Source of the DNA: Maritimibacter sp.
GTDB taxonomy: Bacteria; Pseudomonadota; Alphaproteobacteria; Rhodobacterales; Rhodobacteraceae
Direction of reading: 5' to 3'
NCBI GenBank assembly: GCA_002695005.1
Contig: NZNT01000002.1
Location: 1-64,000 of the forward strand
Length of the DNA: 64,000 bases
Part shown: positions 34,901-42,712 of the stretch, in pieces
Position numbering within the stretch: position 1 is the first letter of the stretch
How the letters are laid out: every line of letters starts with the position of its first letter
The notes under the pieces: model-generated
Told to the model about the DNA's origin: nothing
Databases searched by the model: none
The model's input: the letters and a program-made list of their open reading frames with translations, nothing else
Translations under genes and position numbers: made by a program

Positions 34901-37178
34901 CCTGCGAGGCCAGTTGCACGCAGGGCGGACAGTCCGTCGCCACGAACGGGTCTTCACCGGCCAGGAAGATGTCCTCCTCCTCGGGATCGGCACAGGCGCG
35001 CTCGCATTCCGCCAGCCTGCGGTTGAGGTCGCGCAGCTCGCCCGCGATGGCCTCATGGCGCGCCACCATAGCCTCGACTTCGGCCTCTTTCGCCGCGATG
35101 GCCAGTTTCAGCGCGTCGGCCTGCGCCTGCACCCTGCGCTCCGCGTCGATGGCCGCGTCGAGCGGCACGGCCGCGTGCGCTTTCTCCGCCGGTGTTTCGG
35201 CGTTCTGATAGGGCCACCCCGTTTCGTCGATCCGGTCGGCAAGCTCTGCCAACTGCCCGTTCAGGTCCTCAAGGGCCGCGCGGTCCGAGGCGATTTGGCC
35301 AACCGTGGATTGTATCCGGCCCGCGAGAGTGTATCGCTCCAGCATAAGCCCGTTGATCTGATCGACGAGCGGCTGACACGACAAGCAGTCGGTCGCAGCA
35401 TAAGTGTAGGGTTCGGGCACCGGGTAAGCCGGGTCGATCAGCGGCGGTGTCAGGCTGACAAGCGGCTGACCGTCCTCGCCCTTGCACTTGTTGAATTCGC
35501 AGATGTCGAGCGCCGCGCGCTGTTCCTCGATCAGCCGCGACAGCGCCGTGTGCCGCGCCATCAGCTCCTCAAGGTCGGACTCCAGCCGCGGGATTTCCCC
35601 TTCCGCCGCGAGGATGTCCTGCGTGAGCTGGGTCTGCTCCGTCTCGATCTCGAACAGCCGCGCGAGGGCGTAATTCACGTTCGCGCCGCCCTCCGCCCCG
35701 ATGCGCAGGAGCTGCCCCATCTCGCGGGCCTCGGCGTCGAGCGCGTCGTAGCGCGACGACTTGCGCTCGATCTCTCCGCGCCGCCCCTTGATGAGCCAGA
35801 CGACCGTCTGGATGTCGCCTGCCACGCGACGCCGGTCCACCAGAGACTTGATGAGCGCCTCGGCCAGAGGCTGACACTCCCAGCATTTCGCCACCAGCGG
35901 GTCGATGTTGTCCTGCATCGGGTAATTCGGATCGGTGTAGGGATCGTCCGCCGGGTCACGCGGCGGCGGCGGGCAGTTCTCTTCACACTCCGCCAGCGCC
36001 CGTTCAGCATCAGCCAGCAGGACCGTATGGGCGTGGTAGTTGGCGATGTTTTCCAGCACAGCCTGGAACTGATCCTGCACCACCTGTGCGGTCCCGGCCA
36101 TGTCCCGCGCGACCTGCGCCCGGCGCGCGGCGATGGCGCGCAACTCATTGGCCGCATCGCTCTGGTCCAGCTTGTCGATGATCCAGTCGATCCGCTCGGC
36201 CCCGTCAGGCGGCTCGCTGCCCTGAAAGCCCCGCGCGAGCCGTTGATAGAGCTGGCGTTCCGCTGCCTCAAGCGCCGTGGCCTCCTTCGCCAGCCGGTCG
36301 AGCAACTGCTGATTGCGGGTCATGCTCTCGTAATAGGAATGCGCGTCGGAGGCGAAGCTGCGCCTGTGGGACCGCAATTGGTTTACCTTTTCCGACAGTG
36401 GAAGGCATTCGGCGCAGGCCGCGACGACGCCGACGAAGTTCTCGATTTCCGGCAATTGCGACGGGTCGATCAGCGTGGGGCTTGCGGGCGGCTCCGGCTG
36501 ACCCACCCGGACGTCGAGGTCCAGTTCGTCGGTCTCGCAGGCGAACTCGCAGCGATACATCGCGAGTTCGAGGCTGATCGCCGCCTGCATCGCCGCCACC
36601 GTCCGACCGCGCTGCACCTCGAGCCGGTCGAGCGCAGCGTCCAGCGCGGCGCGCACCTCGGGCAGATCCTCGCGCGCATCGTAGTACTGGCTGTAGGCAT
36701 CCGAGGCGTTCCGGCTCGCCTCGACCCGCGGCACATAATCGTCCCGGGTATAGGCGTCTTCGGCCCGCATTTCGTCGGCAAAGGCGTCAAGCTGCGCGGC
36801 GGTCTCCTGCAGGGTGTCGATCCGGTCGCGCAGCGCCACGAACGCGTCCGCCGCGCTGCGAACCTCGCCCGCCAGCCGGTCATATTGCGCGCGCTCGTTG
36901 CGGTAGCGGTCGACCTCAGCGTGATAAGCCGCTTCAGCGTCCTTGCAGGAGGGGCAGATCGTCTGCCGCTTCTCCAGCTCGCGAAACCCGTCGCCCAGAA
37001 CCGGCCCACCCGGAAGGCCCCGGTCGTCCTGCGCCCGGACAGGCCCGGCGATGGAAACGGCGATCAGGAGGCAAAGTACAACGAAGACCCGCGCCGCTGC
37101 ACTGCGGGCGCACGCCCCGCCGAACCCGAAATTCCGCCGTATTATCCCACCAGTCCGTCCTTCCGTTGGGTCAAGCAT
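31962..37178 (-). CDS. Giant exported protein with nine cysteine-bounded coiled-coil modules
   Basis: A 1,738-residue protein of no family I recognise. A hydrophobic segment (VFVVLCLLIAVSIAGPVRA, residues 31–49) looks like a signal peptide. Residues 75–1472 contain nine tandem modules of about 104–147 residues. Each begins with CX2C (C75/78, 255/258, 432/435, 598/601, 750/753, 906/909, 1057/1060, 1210/1213, 1340/1343), continues as charged coiled coil, and ends with CX3C (CX4C in module 3; 210/214, 398/402, 560/565, 725/729, 881/885, 1032/1036, 1184/1188, 1309/1313, 1468/1472). Modules 5–9 share a TDCxPCxxLASxVNDxVGS opening. After them come a beta-rich domain (about 1478–1587), a peptidoglycan-binding-like motif (1591–1630), a threonine-rich linker (1678–1698) and a glycine-rich tail. 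It is divergent from luxR. Confidence 0.85.
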   Translation of the reverse strand: MLDPTEGRTGGIIRRNFGFGGACARSAAARVFVVLCLLIAVSIAGPVRAQDDRGLPGGPVLGDGFRELEKRQTICPSCKDAEAAYHAEVDRYRNERAQYDRLAGEVRSAADAFVALRDRIDTLQETAAQLDAFADEMRAEDAYTRDDYVPRVEASRNASDAYSQYYDAREDLPEVRAALDAALDRLEVQRGRTVAAMQAAISLELAMYRCEFACETDELDLDVRVGQPEPPASPTLIDPSQLPEIENFVGVVAACAECLPLSEKVNQLRSHRRSFASDAHSYYESMTRNQQLLDRLAKEATALEAAERQLYQRLARGFQGSEPPDGAERIDWIIDKLDQSDAANELRAIAARRAQVARDMAGTAQVVQDQFQAVLENIANYHAHTVLLADAERALAECEENCPPPPRDPADDPYTDPNYPMQDNIDPLVAKCWECQPLAEALIKSLVDRRRVAGDIQTVVWLIKGRRGEIERKSSRYDALDAEAREMGQLLRIGAEGGANVNYALARLFEIETEQTQLTQDILAAEGEIPRLESDLEELMARHTALSRLIEEQRAALDICEFNKCKGEDGQPLVSLTPPLIDPAYPVPEPYTYAATDCLSCQPLVDQINGLMLERYTLAGRIQSTVGQIASDRAALEDLNGQLAELADRIDETGWPYQNAETPAEKAHAAVPLDAAIDAERRVQAQADALKLAIAAKEAEVEAMVARHEAIAGELRDLNRRLAECERACADPEEEDIFLAGEDPFVATDCPPCVQLASQVNDAVGSLITARRALAEANKAFSDLAGAATARRDRLAEIDAAFSELIPLWTAAYVAEERPPEFQELDDRYEALDREQQKLEEERAGESEARRAALADVDAAQKRVDDLHTLIAKLKVDLLDCEKQCQPPEEGTETALPETPFVATDCQPCQVLASRVNDVVGSLISLRRQLAEAGAELEGLRTKTGELEAARTEAEAAYDRLQDDFLKPENRDRDDLSDALYEADDAQLDAEDAVQKNERDIEKAVDGIKALQAQIAQYEAAEADLRAQLAECEKQCQPPEEGTETALPETPFVTTDCAACVTLASMVNDVVGSRIGAERRLGEAREARAALDADAEAREDRIGELRDQLRENERAREGITDIDEYTPFFDEAERLGSELVRLEFEKEDAPDKVAKADKAMADLEAEIARLTRQEADLKKQLAECEDRCNQPDETALAPDPDPSPFVTTDCPPCARLASMVNDAVGSHIGAERVAETLRSKVGDIRDEIAGMQAEVAAEADDVDRLFLEDDLNLLEVDLEFAEDDLAKAEAKVADLARQVAALKAQLAECEKECAPSGEGPDETAVAPEPEPDPRFARTDCEPCEQIVAALNDVIGSRIGTEDRLATARAEHERRAAELAAVDAETEAAQDAFAAAAVEKARLEAAGEDASAQKAAFDENLDRAADLSFRSDELFPGVQEAIERVREIEAELASLEAEEARLRAALEECEEQCGGASAAMLPDMLLEKLQPDDCRAGGACSFQLTAVNASGSAYEGPLFLSETGRVDAGGNGALFDGWHCSPAAGANSICLHEGEVAAGESVGLSIPIRLPGYVAAGSENCVRLEFATDPRKLLQLIQVGLAARGLNPGAADGLMGPRTRAAIRAFGEATGQEIDPADLSAVYRAMFGSDPAEAPADAAQACIEMEVENPPRAAPLPTNRTTTNRTTTTTTTQPTPAPQSGLRIPGFQITIPFGESGGGEREGGHSSPGGFGLQLNFGE

Positions 37179-37269
37179 AACCGCGATTCCCGATTCGCGG
37201 TGAGTCGAAGTTCACTGTCCGCCCGGACACCGAAACCCCCGGTTCGCATTCCGCGATTCACCGTTCAAA

Positions 37270-37288
37270 TTTCGCGCTAAGCGAGAGT
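37270..37288. promoter_or_regulatory. Candidate operator between the giant protein gene and luxR
   Basis: TTTCGCGCTAAGCGAGAGT. It matches 17 of 19 bases of 38131–38149 inside the start of luxI, where the form TTTCGC-N5-GCGAAA is a perfect inverted repeat. It lies in the 193-base divergent region and could be a LuxR-type site; this is inference. Confidence 0.35.
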
Positions 37289-37371
37289 AAATCCGCATCA
37301 GTTCGGCGATTCAGGGCAGCCAGAACAATTATGGGTTGTGAATCCCCGGCCACGACACCTAACTAAAGGCC

Positions 37372-37983
37372 ATGGGGCGAAATCAGATCATCGACGATCT
37401 TCTGATCGAATTGGGGGAGCAGGCTCCGGCCGGGTATTTCCTCGCCCTCCACATTCGCTTCGCTGCGCCCCTGATGATGTTCCAGACCTACAACCCGGCC
37501 TGGACAGACCACTACTCGCGAAACGCCTATGCTCTGCGCGACCCGATGGTGGCCTGGGGCATTGCCACGACGGGCGCGACCCGATGGAGCGACATCGACC
37601 TGCCCGACCCCTTCGCGATCATGGACGAGGCGTCGACCTTCGGGCTGGTCTACGGCATCTGTATCTCCTGCGGCCCCATGACCTCGCGCACCGTCGCGGG
37701 GGTGGCACGGGGGGACCGCGAGTTCGATGACGAGGAAATGTCCGAGATCACCGGGACGGTGCTCCGTCTGCACCACGAGACCCAGCCTCCCGACCAATTG
37801 ACCCCCGCCGAAAAAGAAGCGCTGCACGTCATCGCCTCAGGGGACCGCTACGCCGCCGGAGCCGCACGGCTCGGCATCTCCGAGAGCGCGCTCAAGGCGC
37901 GCCTCGCGGCGGCGCGCGGCAAGCTATTCGCCAGAACCACAGCCGAAGCCCTCCAACGCGCCAAGGATTACCGCCTGATCTGA
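37372..37983 (+). CDS. luxR: LuxR-family quorum-sensing regulator
   Basis: A 203-residue regulator, somewhat shorter than classical LuxR (about 240). The N-terminal autoinducer-binding domain is recognised from YNPAWTDHYSRNAYALRDPM, with the W, Y and D-P residues that contact acyl-homoserine lactone, and from the WSDIDLPD segment. The C-terminal helix-turn-helix is LTPAEKEALHVIASGDRYAAG followed by LGISESALKARLAAARGKL. The ATG is preceded by AAAGG. It is directly upstream of the luxI gene on the same strand and divergent from the giant exported protein. Confidence 0.87.
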   Translation: MGRNQIIDDLLIELGEQAPAGYFLALHIRFAAPLMMFQTYNPAWTDHYSRNAYALRDPMVAWGIATTGATRWSDIDLPDPFAIMDEASTFGLVYGICISCGPMTSRTVAGVARGDREFDDEEMSEITGTVLRLHHETQPPDQLTPAEKEALHVIASGDRYAAGAARLGISESALKARLAAARGKLFARTTAEALQRAKDYRLI

Positions 37984-38067
37984 TCGGGCCTTCCGGGGAT
38001 GTCTGCAAGGGCCGGTCTGCGGGCTGGCGAATGGCTGCAATCTATCATCTGACAAGGAGGCTGACCT

Positions 38068-38655
38068 ATGCAGACCACCACACTTTCTTTCGCCAACATG
38101 CACAACCATGGCGAGTTAATGGCAAACGTTTTTCGCGCTAGGCGAAAGTCGTTCATCGAGCAGAACAAGTGGAATCTGCCCGAGGCGATGGGGATGGAAT
38201 ACGACCAGTACGACACGCCTGCGAGCCGTTGGGTCGCCGTCCACCAGCTTGGCCAGGTCCTTGCCGGTATCCGGCTCACACCCACCACGGCGCGCTGCGG
38301 CATCTATTCCTACATGATCCGCGACGCGCAACTTGGCCTGCTCGACTCGATCCCGCACGACCTGCTGTTCGAGGCGGCGCCGGTAGACCCGCAGACATGG
38401 GAAAGCTCACGGGTCTTCGTCGCCCATGACACGCCACAGCGCATCCGCCGAACGGTCCATGCCCACCTCATCACCGAGATGAGCAAAGCCGCCCGCGACC
38501 TCGGGGCCAGCCGTGTGCTGGGTCTCATTCCTGCGAACTGGCCCCGTTGGGCGCGCCGATGCGGGCTGACGGCCGAGGCCGCAGGCCGGGTCATGCATAT
38601 CGACGGAATCGACAATCAGGTCGTGTCCATTGACCTGACAGACAAGCTGCACTGA
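38068..38655 (+). CDS. luxI: Acyl-homoserine-lactone synthase
   Basis: A 195-residue autoinducer synthase that joins S-adenosylmethionine and an acyl-ACP to make an acyl-homoserine lactone. Family residues are visible: the R and F in VFRARRKSFIE, W in NKWNLP, the D-x-Y-D segment (EYDQYDTP), R in GQVLAGIRLTP and ESSRVFV. A strong AAGGAGG site precedes the ATG. It probably forms a two-gene quorum-sensing unit with luxR, 84 bases upstream. The acyl chain made cannot be predicted. Confidence 0.92.
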   Translation: MQTTTLSFANMHNHGELMANVFRARRKSFIEQNKWNLPEAMGMEYDQYDTPASRWVAVHQLGQVLAGIRLTPTTARCGIYSYMIRDAQLGLLDSIPHDLLFEAAPVDPQTWESSRVFVAHDTPQRIRRTVHAHLITEMSKAARDLGASRVLGLIPANWPRWARRCGLTAEAAGRVMHIDGIDNQVVSIDLTDKLH

Positions 38656-38688
38656 CCGGCCTTCGGTCCCGCCAACACTGGGGGGTGT

Positions 38689-38706
38689 CGTGACGACTGC
38701 GTCACG
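38689..38706. terminator. Hairpin after luxI
   Basis: CGTGACG, four bases, CGTCACG: a perfect seven-pair stem between convergent luxI and the acyl-CoA synthetase gene. There is no T-run, so function as a terminator is only likely. Confidence 0.4.
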
Positions 38707-38765
38707 GGGAGCGGGGACCACAAGCCGATCAATTCCGCACCGTGCGGACCCCATTCCTCACATCG

Positions 38766-40661
38766 TCAGACCCAGTCGAACGGCCGCGTGAATTCGCCCA
38801 GCGTTTTCTCGACCGCCGCGCGATCCGTGTCGCCTTTGGCTTCGATCTTGGCGACCAGCCCGCGCTTCTTGTCTTCGACCACCTCGACCACCTCGGCGTC
38901 GTGTCCGGCCTCCGCCAGTGCTGCGTTGTAGACGCGGATGATGGACTTCTTGCGCAAGTCGGGCTTGAACACCTTGCCGACCGCCGTTTTCGGCAGCTCG
39001 TCCACGATCTCGATGTATTTCGGCACCGCTGCGCGTTCCGTGATGTGCTCCTTGGCATAGGCCAGAAGCTCTTCCTCGGTGATCGACGCGCCCTCGACCA
39101 GTTCGACAAAGACGCAGGGCAGTTCGCCCGCCACCGCGTCCGGTTGACCGATCGCGCCAACGAAACCGACGGCATCGTGGCCCGCCAGAACCTCCTCGAT
39201 CTCTGCCGGATCGATGTTGTGCCCGCCGCGGATGATGATGTCTTTCGCCCGTCCCGTGATCCAGAGATAGCCGTCCTCGTCGATCCGGCCCAGGTCACCG
39301 GTGCGCAGGTACTTGTTCCCGGCGACGAGGCCCTTGTTCTTGGCCTCTTCCGTATAGGTCTTGCCGACATAGACGCCGGGGTTGGAGACGCAGATCTCCC
39401 CCACTTCGTCCACACCGCATTCCTTGGTGACCGTCCCGTCCGCGTCGCACTGGTAGATCTTCACCTCGGTGTAAGGGAACGGAATGCCGACCGATCCCAC
39501 CTTTTTCACCCCGTCGGTCGGGTTGCACGAGACAAGGCAGGTCGCCTCGGTCAGCCCGTAGCCCTCGACGATCTTGACGTCCGTCGCCTTTTCGAACCGG
39601 TTGAACAGTTCGCGCGGCAGCGGCGAGGACCCCGAGAACGCCACCTTCAGCGTCGAAACATCCGCATCCACCTTGCGCTGCATCAGCGCAGAAATCGCGG
39701 TCGGCACGGTGATGACGAAGGTCACGCCATAGCGCTCGATCAACTTCCAGAAATTGTCGAACACGCCGTCGCCCCGGTAGCCGGCAGGCGTCGGGAAAAC
39801 CACATGCGCGCCCGAAGACATGACGGCCATGAACACCACATGCACGGCGAAGACGTGGAACAGCGGCAGCGGACAGATCAGCACATCGGTCTCGTCGAAC
39901 AACAGGTTCGCGCCCAGCCAGCCGTTATAGATGATGCCGGAGAATTTGTGCTGCGCGACCTTGGGCATCCCGGTCGTGCCGCCAGTGTGGAAATAGGCCG
40001 CGACCCGGTCCACCTTTTCATCCTCGAAGCTCAGCGTCTTGGGCTGACCTGCGATGGCCTTGTTGAAGTTCTGCACCTTGGCCGAATGCTTCGGCTTCAC
40101 CTTGGGCCGGATCAGCGGCACGATCCAGCTCTTGGGCGGCGTGAGATAACGGTTGAGGTCGATCTCGAGCACATGCTTCACGTCCGGCGCGTTCTCAAGC
40201 GCCTCATGCACCTTCTCGGCCACGTCCGTCTTGGGAAACCCCTGGAGCGTCACGACGACCTTGGCCCCGGTTTCGCGCAGGATCGAGGCGATCTGTTCCG
40301 GCTCCAGAAGCGGGTTGATCGGCGCCACGATCCCGGCGAAGGCCCCGCCGAGTAGCGTCATCACCGTCTCGTTGGAGTTCGGCAGAACATAGGCCACGAC
40401 GTCCTTCTGCCCCACCCCGAGCGAGCGAAACAGGTTGGCGGCCTGCACGGACTTGTCGTGAAGCTCCTGCCAGCTCAGCGTTTCCTTCTTGTCGGTCGGT
40501 CCGGATTCGATCTGGAACGAGATGGCGTCGCGCTCGGCGAACTTGCCCACCGTCTGGGACATCAGGTCGTAGAGCGTGACCGGCACATTGCGCCCGCTCC
40601 ACGGCTTTTCCGCCTCGATCTCGTCGCGCGCGGCAATCGAGCTGAATTCATAACGTCCCAT
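38766..40661 (-). CDS. Acyl-CoA synthetase (AMP-forming)
   Basis: A 631-residue adenylate-forming enzyme that activates a carboxylic acid through an acyl-AMP to the CoA thioester. The P-loop is YFHTGGTTGMPKVAQH, the adenine motif is VEGYGLTEAT, the hinge is YLRTGDLGRIDEDGYLWITGRAKDIIIRGG, and the C-terminal lysine is PKTAVGKVFKPDLRKK. The substrate is not identifiable; medium- or long-chain fatty or aromatic acids are possible. The start has GGGGAGG upstream. It stands alone, convergent with luxI. Confidence 0.9.
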   Translation of the reverse strand: MGRYEFSSIAARDEIEAEKPWSGRNVPVTLYDLMSQTVGKFAERDAISFQIESGPTDKKETLSWQELHDKSVQAANLFRSLGVGQKDVVAYVLPNSNETVMTLLGGAFAGIVAPINPLLEPEQIASILRETGAKVVVTLQGFPKTDVAEKVHEALENAPDVKHVLEIDLNRYLTPPKSWIVPLIRPKVKPKHSAKVQNFNKAIAGQPKTLSFEDEKVDRVAAYFHTGGTTGMPKVAQHKFSGIIYNGWLGANLLFDETDVLICPLPLFHVFAVHVVFMAVMSSGAHVVFPTPAGYRGDGVFDNFWKLIERYGVTFVITVPTAISALMQRKVDADVSTLKVAFSGSSPLPRELFNRFEKATDVKIVEGYGLTEATCLVSCNPTDGVKKVGSVGIPFPYTEVKIYQCDADGTVTKECGVDEVGEICVSNPGVYVGKTYTEEAKNKGLVAGNKYLRTGDLGRIDEDGYLWITGRAKDIIIRGGHNIDPAEIEEVLAGHDAVGFVGAIGQPDAVAGELPCVFVELVEGASITEEELLAYAKEHITERAAVPKYIEIVDELPKTAVGKVFKPDLRKKSIIRVYNAALAEAGHDAEVVEVVEDKKRGLVAKIEAKGDTDRAAVEKTLGEFTRPFDWV

Positions 40662-40769
40662 GACACCTCCCCTGGTCGCCGGTTATCGGCGGTCGTTCCA
40701 AGGAAAATGGGCGTAAAGCGCCAAAGTCGCAAGGCTTACGTCGCTGCGTGACCTGCGCGTAACCCGACG

Positions 40770-42551
40770 TTACTCGGCGGCTATTCCATCGGTAAACTGA
40801 AGCCGTGCGAGGCGCGCGTAAAGCCCGCCTTCGGCCACCAGTTCGTCATGCGTGCCCTGGGCCACGATCCGGCCCTCCTCGAACACGACGATCCGGTCGG
40901 CCTTTTTCACGGTGGCGAGCCGGTGCGCGATGATGAGCGTCGTGCGGCCCTTGGCCATCTCCTCGACCGCCTGCTGCACCAGCCGCTCGCTCTCGGCGTC
41001 CAGCGCGCTCGTCGCCTCGTCCAAAAGGAGGATCGGCGCGTCACGCAGGATCGCGCGGGCGATGGCGATGCGCTGTTTCTGGCCACCCGACAGCATCACA
41101 CCACGCTCGCCGACATAACTGTCGTAACCGTCCGGCAATTTGGTCAGGAACCCATGCGCTGCCGCCGCTCTGGCCGCGGCCTCCACCTCGTCGTCGCTGG
41201 CACCGGGGCGGCCGAACCGGATGTTCTCACGCGCCGTATCGGCGAAAATCACCGCGTCCTGCGGTACGAGCGCCACATGCCGGCGGAACGCGCGGCGCTC
41301 CAGCTCGCGCAGGTCGATCCCGTCGATCTCCACCGCGCCCTCGGCCGGGTCGTAGAATCGTTGCAGCAGCTGGATGATCGTTGACTTGCCCGCCCCCGAC
41401 GGGCCGACCAGCGCCACCGTCTCGCCCGGCTTCACCTCGAGCGACACGCTGTCGAGGGCGACATGCTCGGGCCGGGCCGGGTAGCGGAAGGTCACGTTGT
41501 CGAACCGGATTGCGCCCGTCACCGGAGTGGGCAGCGCGCGGGGCGTTTCGGCGTCATTGACCTCATCCTCGGCGTTCAGAAGCTCGGCCAGACGTTCGGT
41601 CGCCCCGGCTGCGCGTTGCAGCTCGGACCAGATCTCGCTGAGTGCGCCGACGGAGCCCGCCACCATGATCGCGTAGATCACGAATTGCACCAGCGCCCCG
41701 ATGGACATCTCGTCCGCCCGCACATCCCGCGCGCCGATCCAGAGAACGCCGACGACACCCGAGAAGATCAGCGTGATAACGATGATCGTCATGGCCGAGC
41801 GCGTCGTGATCCGTTTCTGCGCCGAGCGGAAACTCTCCTCCGTCACGTCGTGGAACACGGCCTTCGACGGCCCTTCATGGGTAAAGGCCTGCACGGTCTG
41901 AACGCTCAGAAGCGCCTCCGACGCCTTTCCGGAGGATTTCGCGATCCAGTCCTGGTTCTCACGGCTCAGGACCCGCATCCGCCGGCCCAGCACGATGATC
42001 GGAATCATCACGACGGGCACCACGAGCAGCACGAGGCCGGTGAGCTTGGCGGAGGTGAACAGCAACATGACGGTGCCGCCCAGAAGGATCAGGACATTGC
42101 GCAGCGCGACGGAAACGGAGGAACCGATGACCGACAGGATCAGCGTCGTGTCGGTGGTGATCCGGCTCAGAACTTCGCCGGTCATGATCTTCTCGTAGAA
42201 GGCCGGACTCATCCCGATCACGCGGTCGAACACCGCGACACGGATATCGGCCACAACCCGCTCGCCCAGCCGGGTGACGAGGTAGTAGCGCAGCCCCGTG
42301 CCCAGCGCGAGAAGGATGGCGATCCCCATCGCGGCCAGGAAATATTGGTCGAGCAGCGCATCTGCAGAGGAGGAAAACCCGTCGATTACCCGGCGCACTG
42401 CCAGCGGCATGATGAGCGAGATACCGGCGGTGAAGACCAGCGCCAGAAGCGCCGCCACCAACAAAGCCTTGTAAGGGCTGAGAAAATTCCACAATCCCCG
42501 AAGCGCGCCGATCCGGCGTGACTTCTCGCGTTCTTCCTTCAAGTCGGCCAT
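40770..42551 (-). CDS. ABC exporter, MsbA-like fused permease–ATPase
   Basis: A 593-residue half-transporter: six membrane segments in residues 27–310, then a nucleotide-binding domain. Walker A GPSGAGKST is at 383–391, with the Q-loop in VPQDAVIF, signature LSGGQ, Walker B ILLLDEATSALD and switch histidine IIAHRL. It works as a homodimer in the inner membrane; the MsbA-like class exports lipids or drugs. The substrate cannot be assigned. The genes on either side are unrelated, and a hairpin array separates it from ilvD on the same strand. Confidence 0.9.
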   Translation of the reverse strand: MADLKEEREKSRRIGALRGLWNFLSPYKALLVAALLALVFTAGISLIMPLAVRRVIDGFSSSADALLDQYFLAAMGIAILLALGTGLRYYLVTRLGERVVADIRVAVFDRVIGMSPAFYEKIMTGEVLSRITTDTTLILSVIGSSVSVALRNVLILLGGTVMLLFTSAKLTGLVLLVVPVVMIPIIVLGRRMRVLSRENQDWIAKSSGKASEALLSVQTVQAFTHEGPSKAVFHDVTEESFRSAQKRITTRSAMTIIVITLIFSGVVGVLWIGARDVRADEMSIGALVQFVIYAIMVAGSVGALSEIWSELQRAAGATERLAELLNAEDEVNDAETPRALPTPVTGAIRFDNVTFRYPARPEHVALDSVSLEVKPGETVALVGPSGAGKSTIIQLLQRFYDPAEGAVEIDGIDLRELERRAFRRHVALVPQDAVIFADTARENIRFGRPGASDDEVEAAARAAAAHGFLTKLPDGYDSYVGERGVMLSGGQKQRIAIARAILRDAPILLLDEATSALDAESERLVQQAVEEMAKGRTTLIIAHRLATVKKADRIVVFEEGRIVAQGTHDELVAEGGLYARLARLQFTDGIAAE

Positions 42552-42585
42552 GCGTCGTCCGTTCCGTGCCCCGTCTTTTCACCGT

Positions 42586-42698
42586 TCCCGAAATACTTCG
42601 GGGGAGTCGCGCGCCCCGCGCGACGGGGGCTGGCCCCCAATCGCCTTGAAAACCGGGGACCGGTTTTCAGGGCTCGAACTGCGCGGGCGCACGCCCGC
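42586..42698. repeat. Intergenic array of four hairpins
   Basis: After a CCGAAATACTTCGG box come four consecutive stems: GTCGCGC/GCGCGAC (42606–42624), GGGGGC/GCCCCC (42625–42638), GAAAACCGG/CCGGTTTTC (42648–42668) and GCGGGCG/CGCCCGC (42683–42698). A similar array lies at 49643–49774. It resembles the intergenic hairpin repeats common in this bacterial order and lies between ilvD and the ABC exporter gene. Confidence 0.65.
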
Positions 42699-42712
42699 AC
42701 AATTCGGTCGCG

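Noticed and set aside
34575-37280. A 901-codon open frame on the plus strand
   Set aside because: It is the antisense shadow of the giant coiled-coil protein gene, whose GC-rich repetitive codons keep the opposite strand open; its composition (many R, G, L, V, H) is typical of shadows.
37984-38067. A lux box upstream of luxI
   Set aside because: No convincing ACCTG-type 18–20-base palindrome is present in the 84-base gap.
38742-40355. A 537-codon plus-strand open frame
   Set aside because: Antisense to the acyl-CoA synthetase gene, which has all family motifs.
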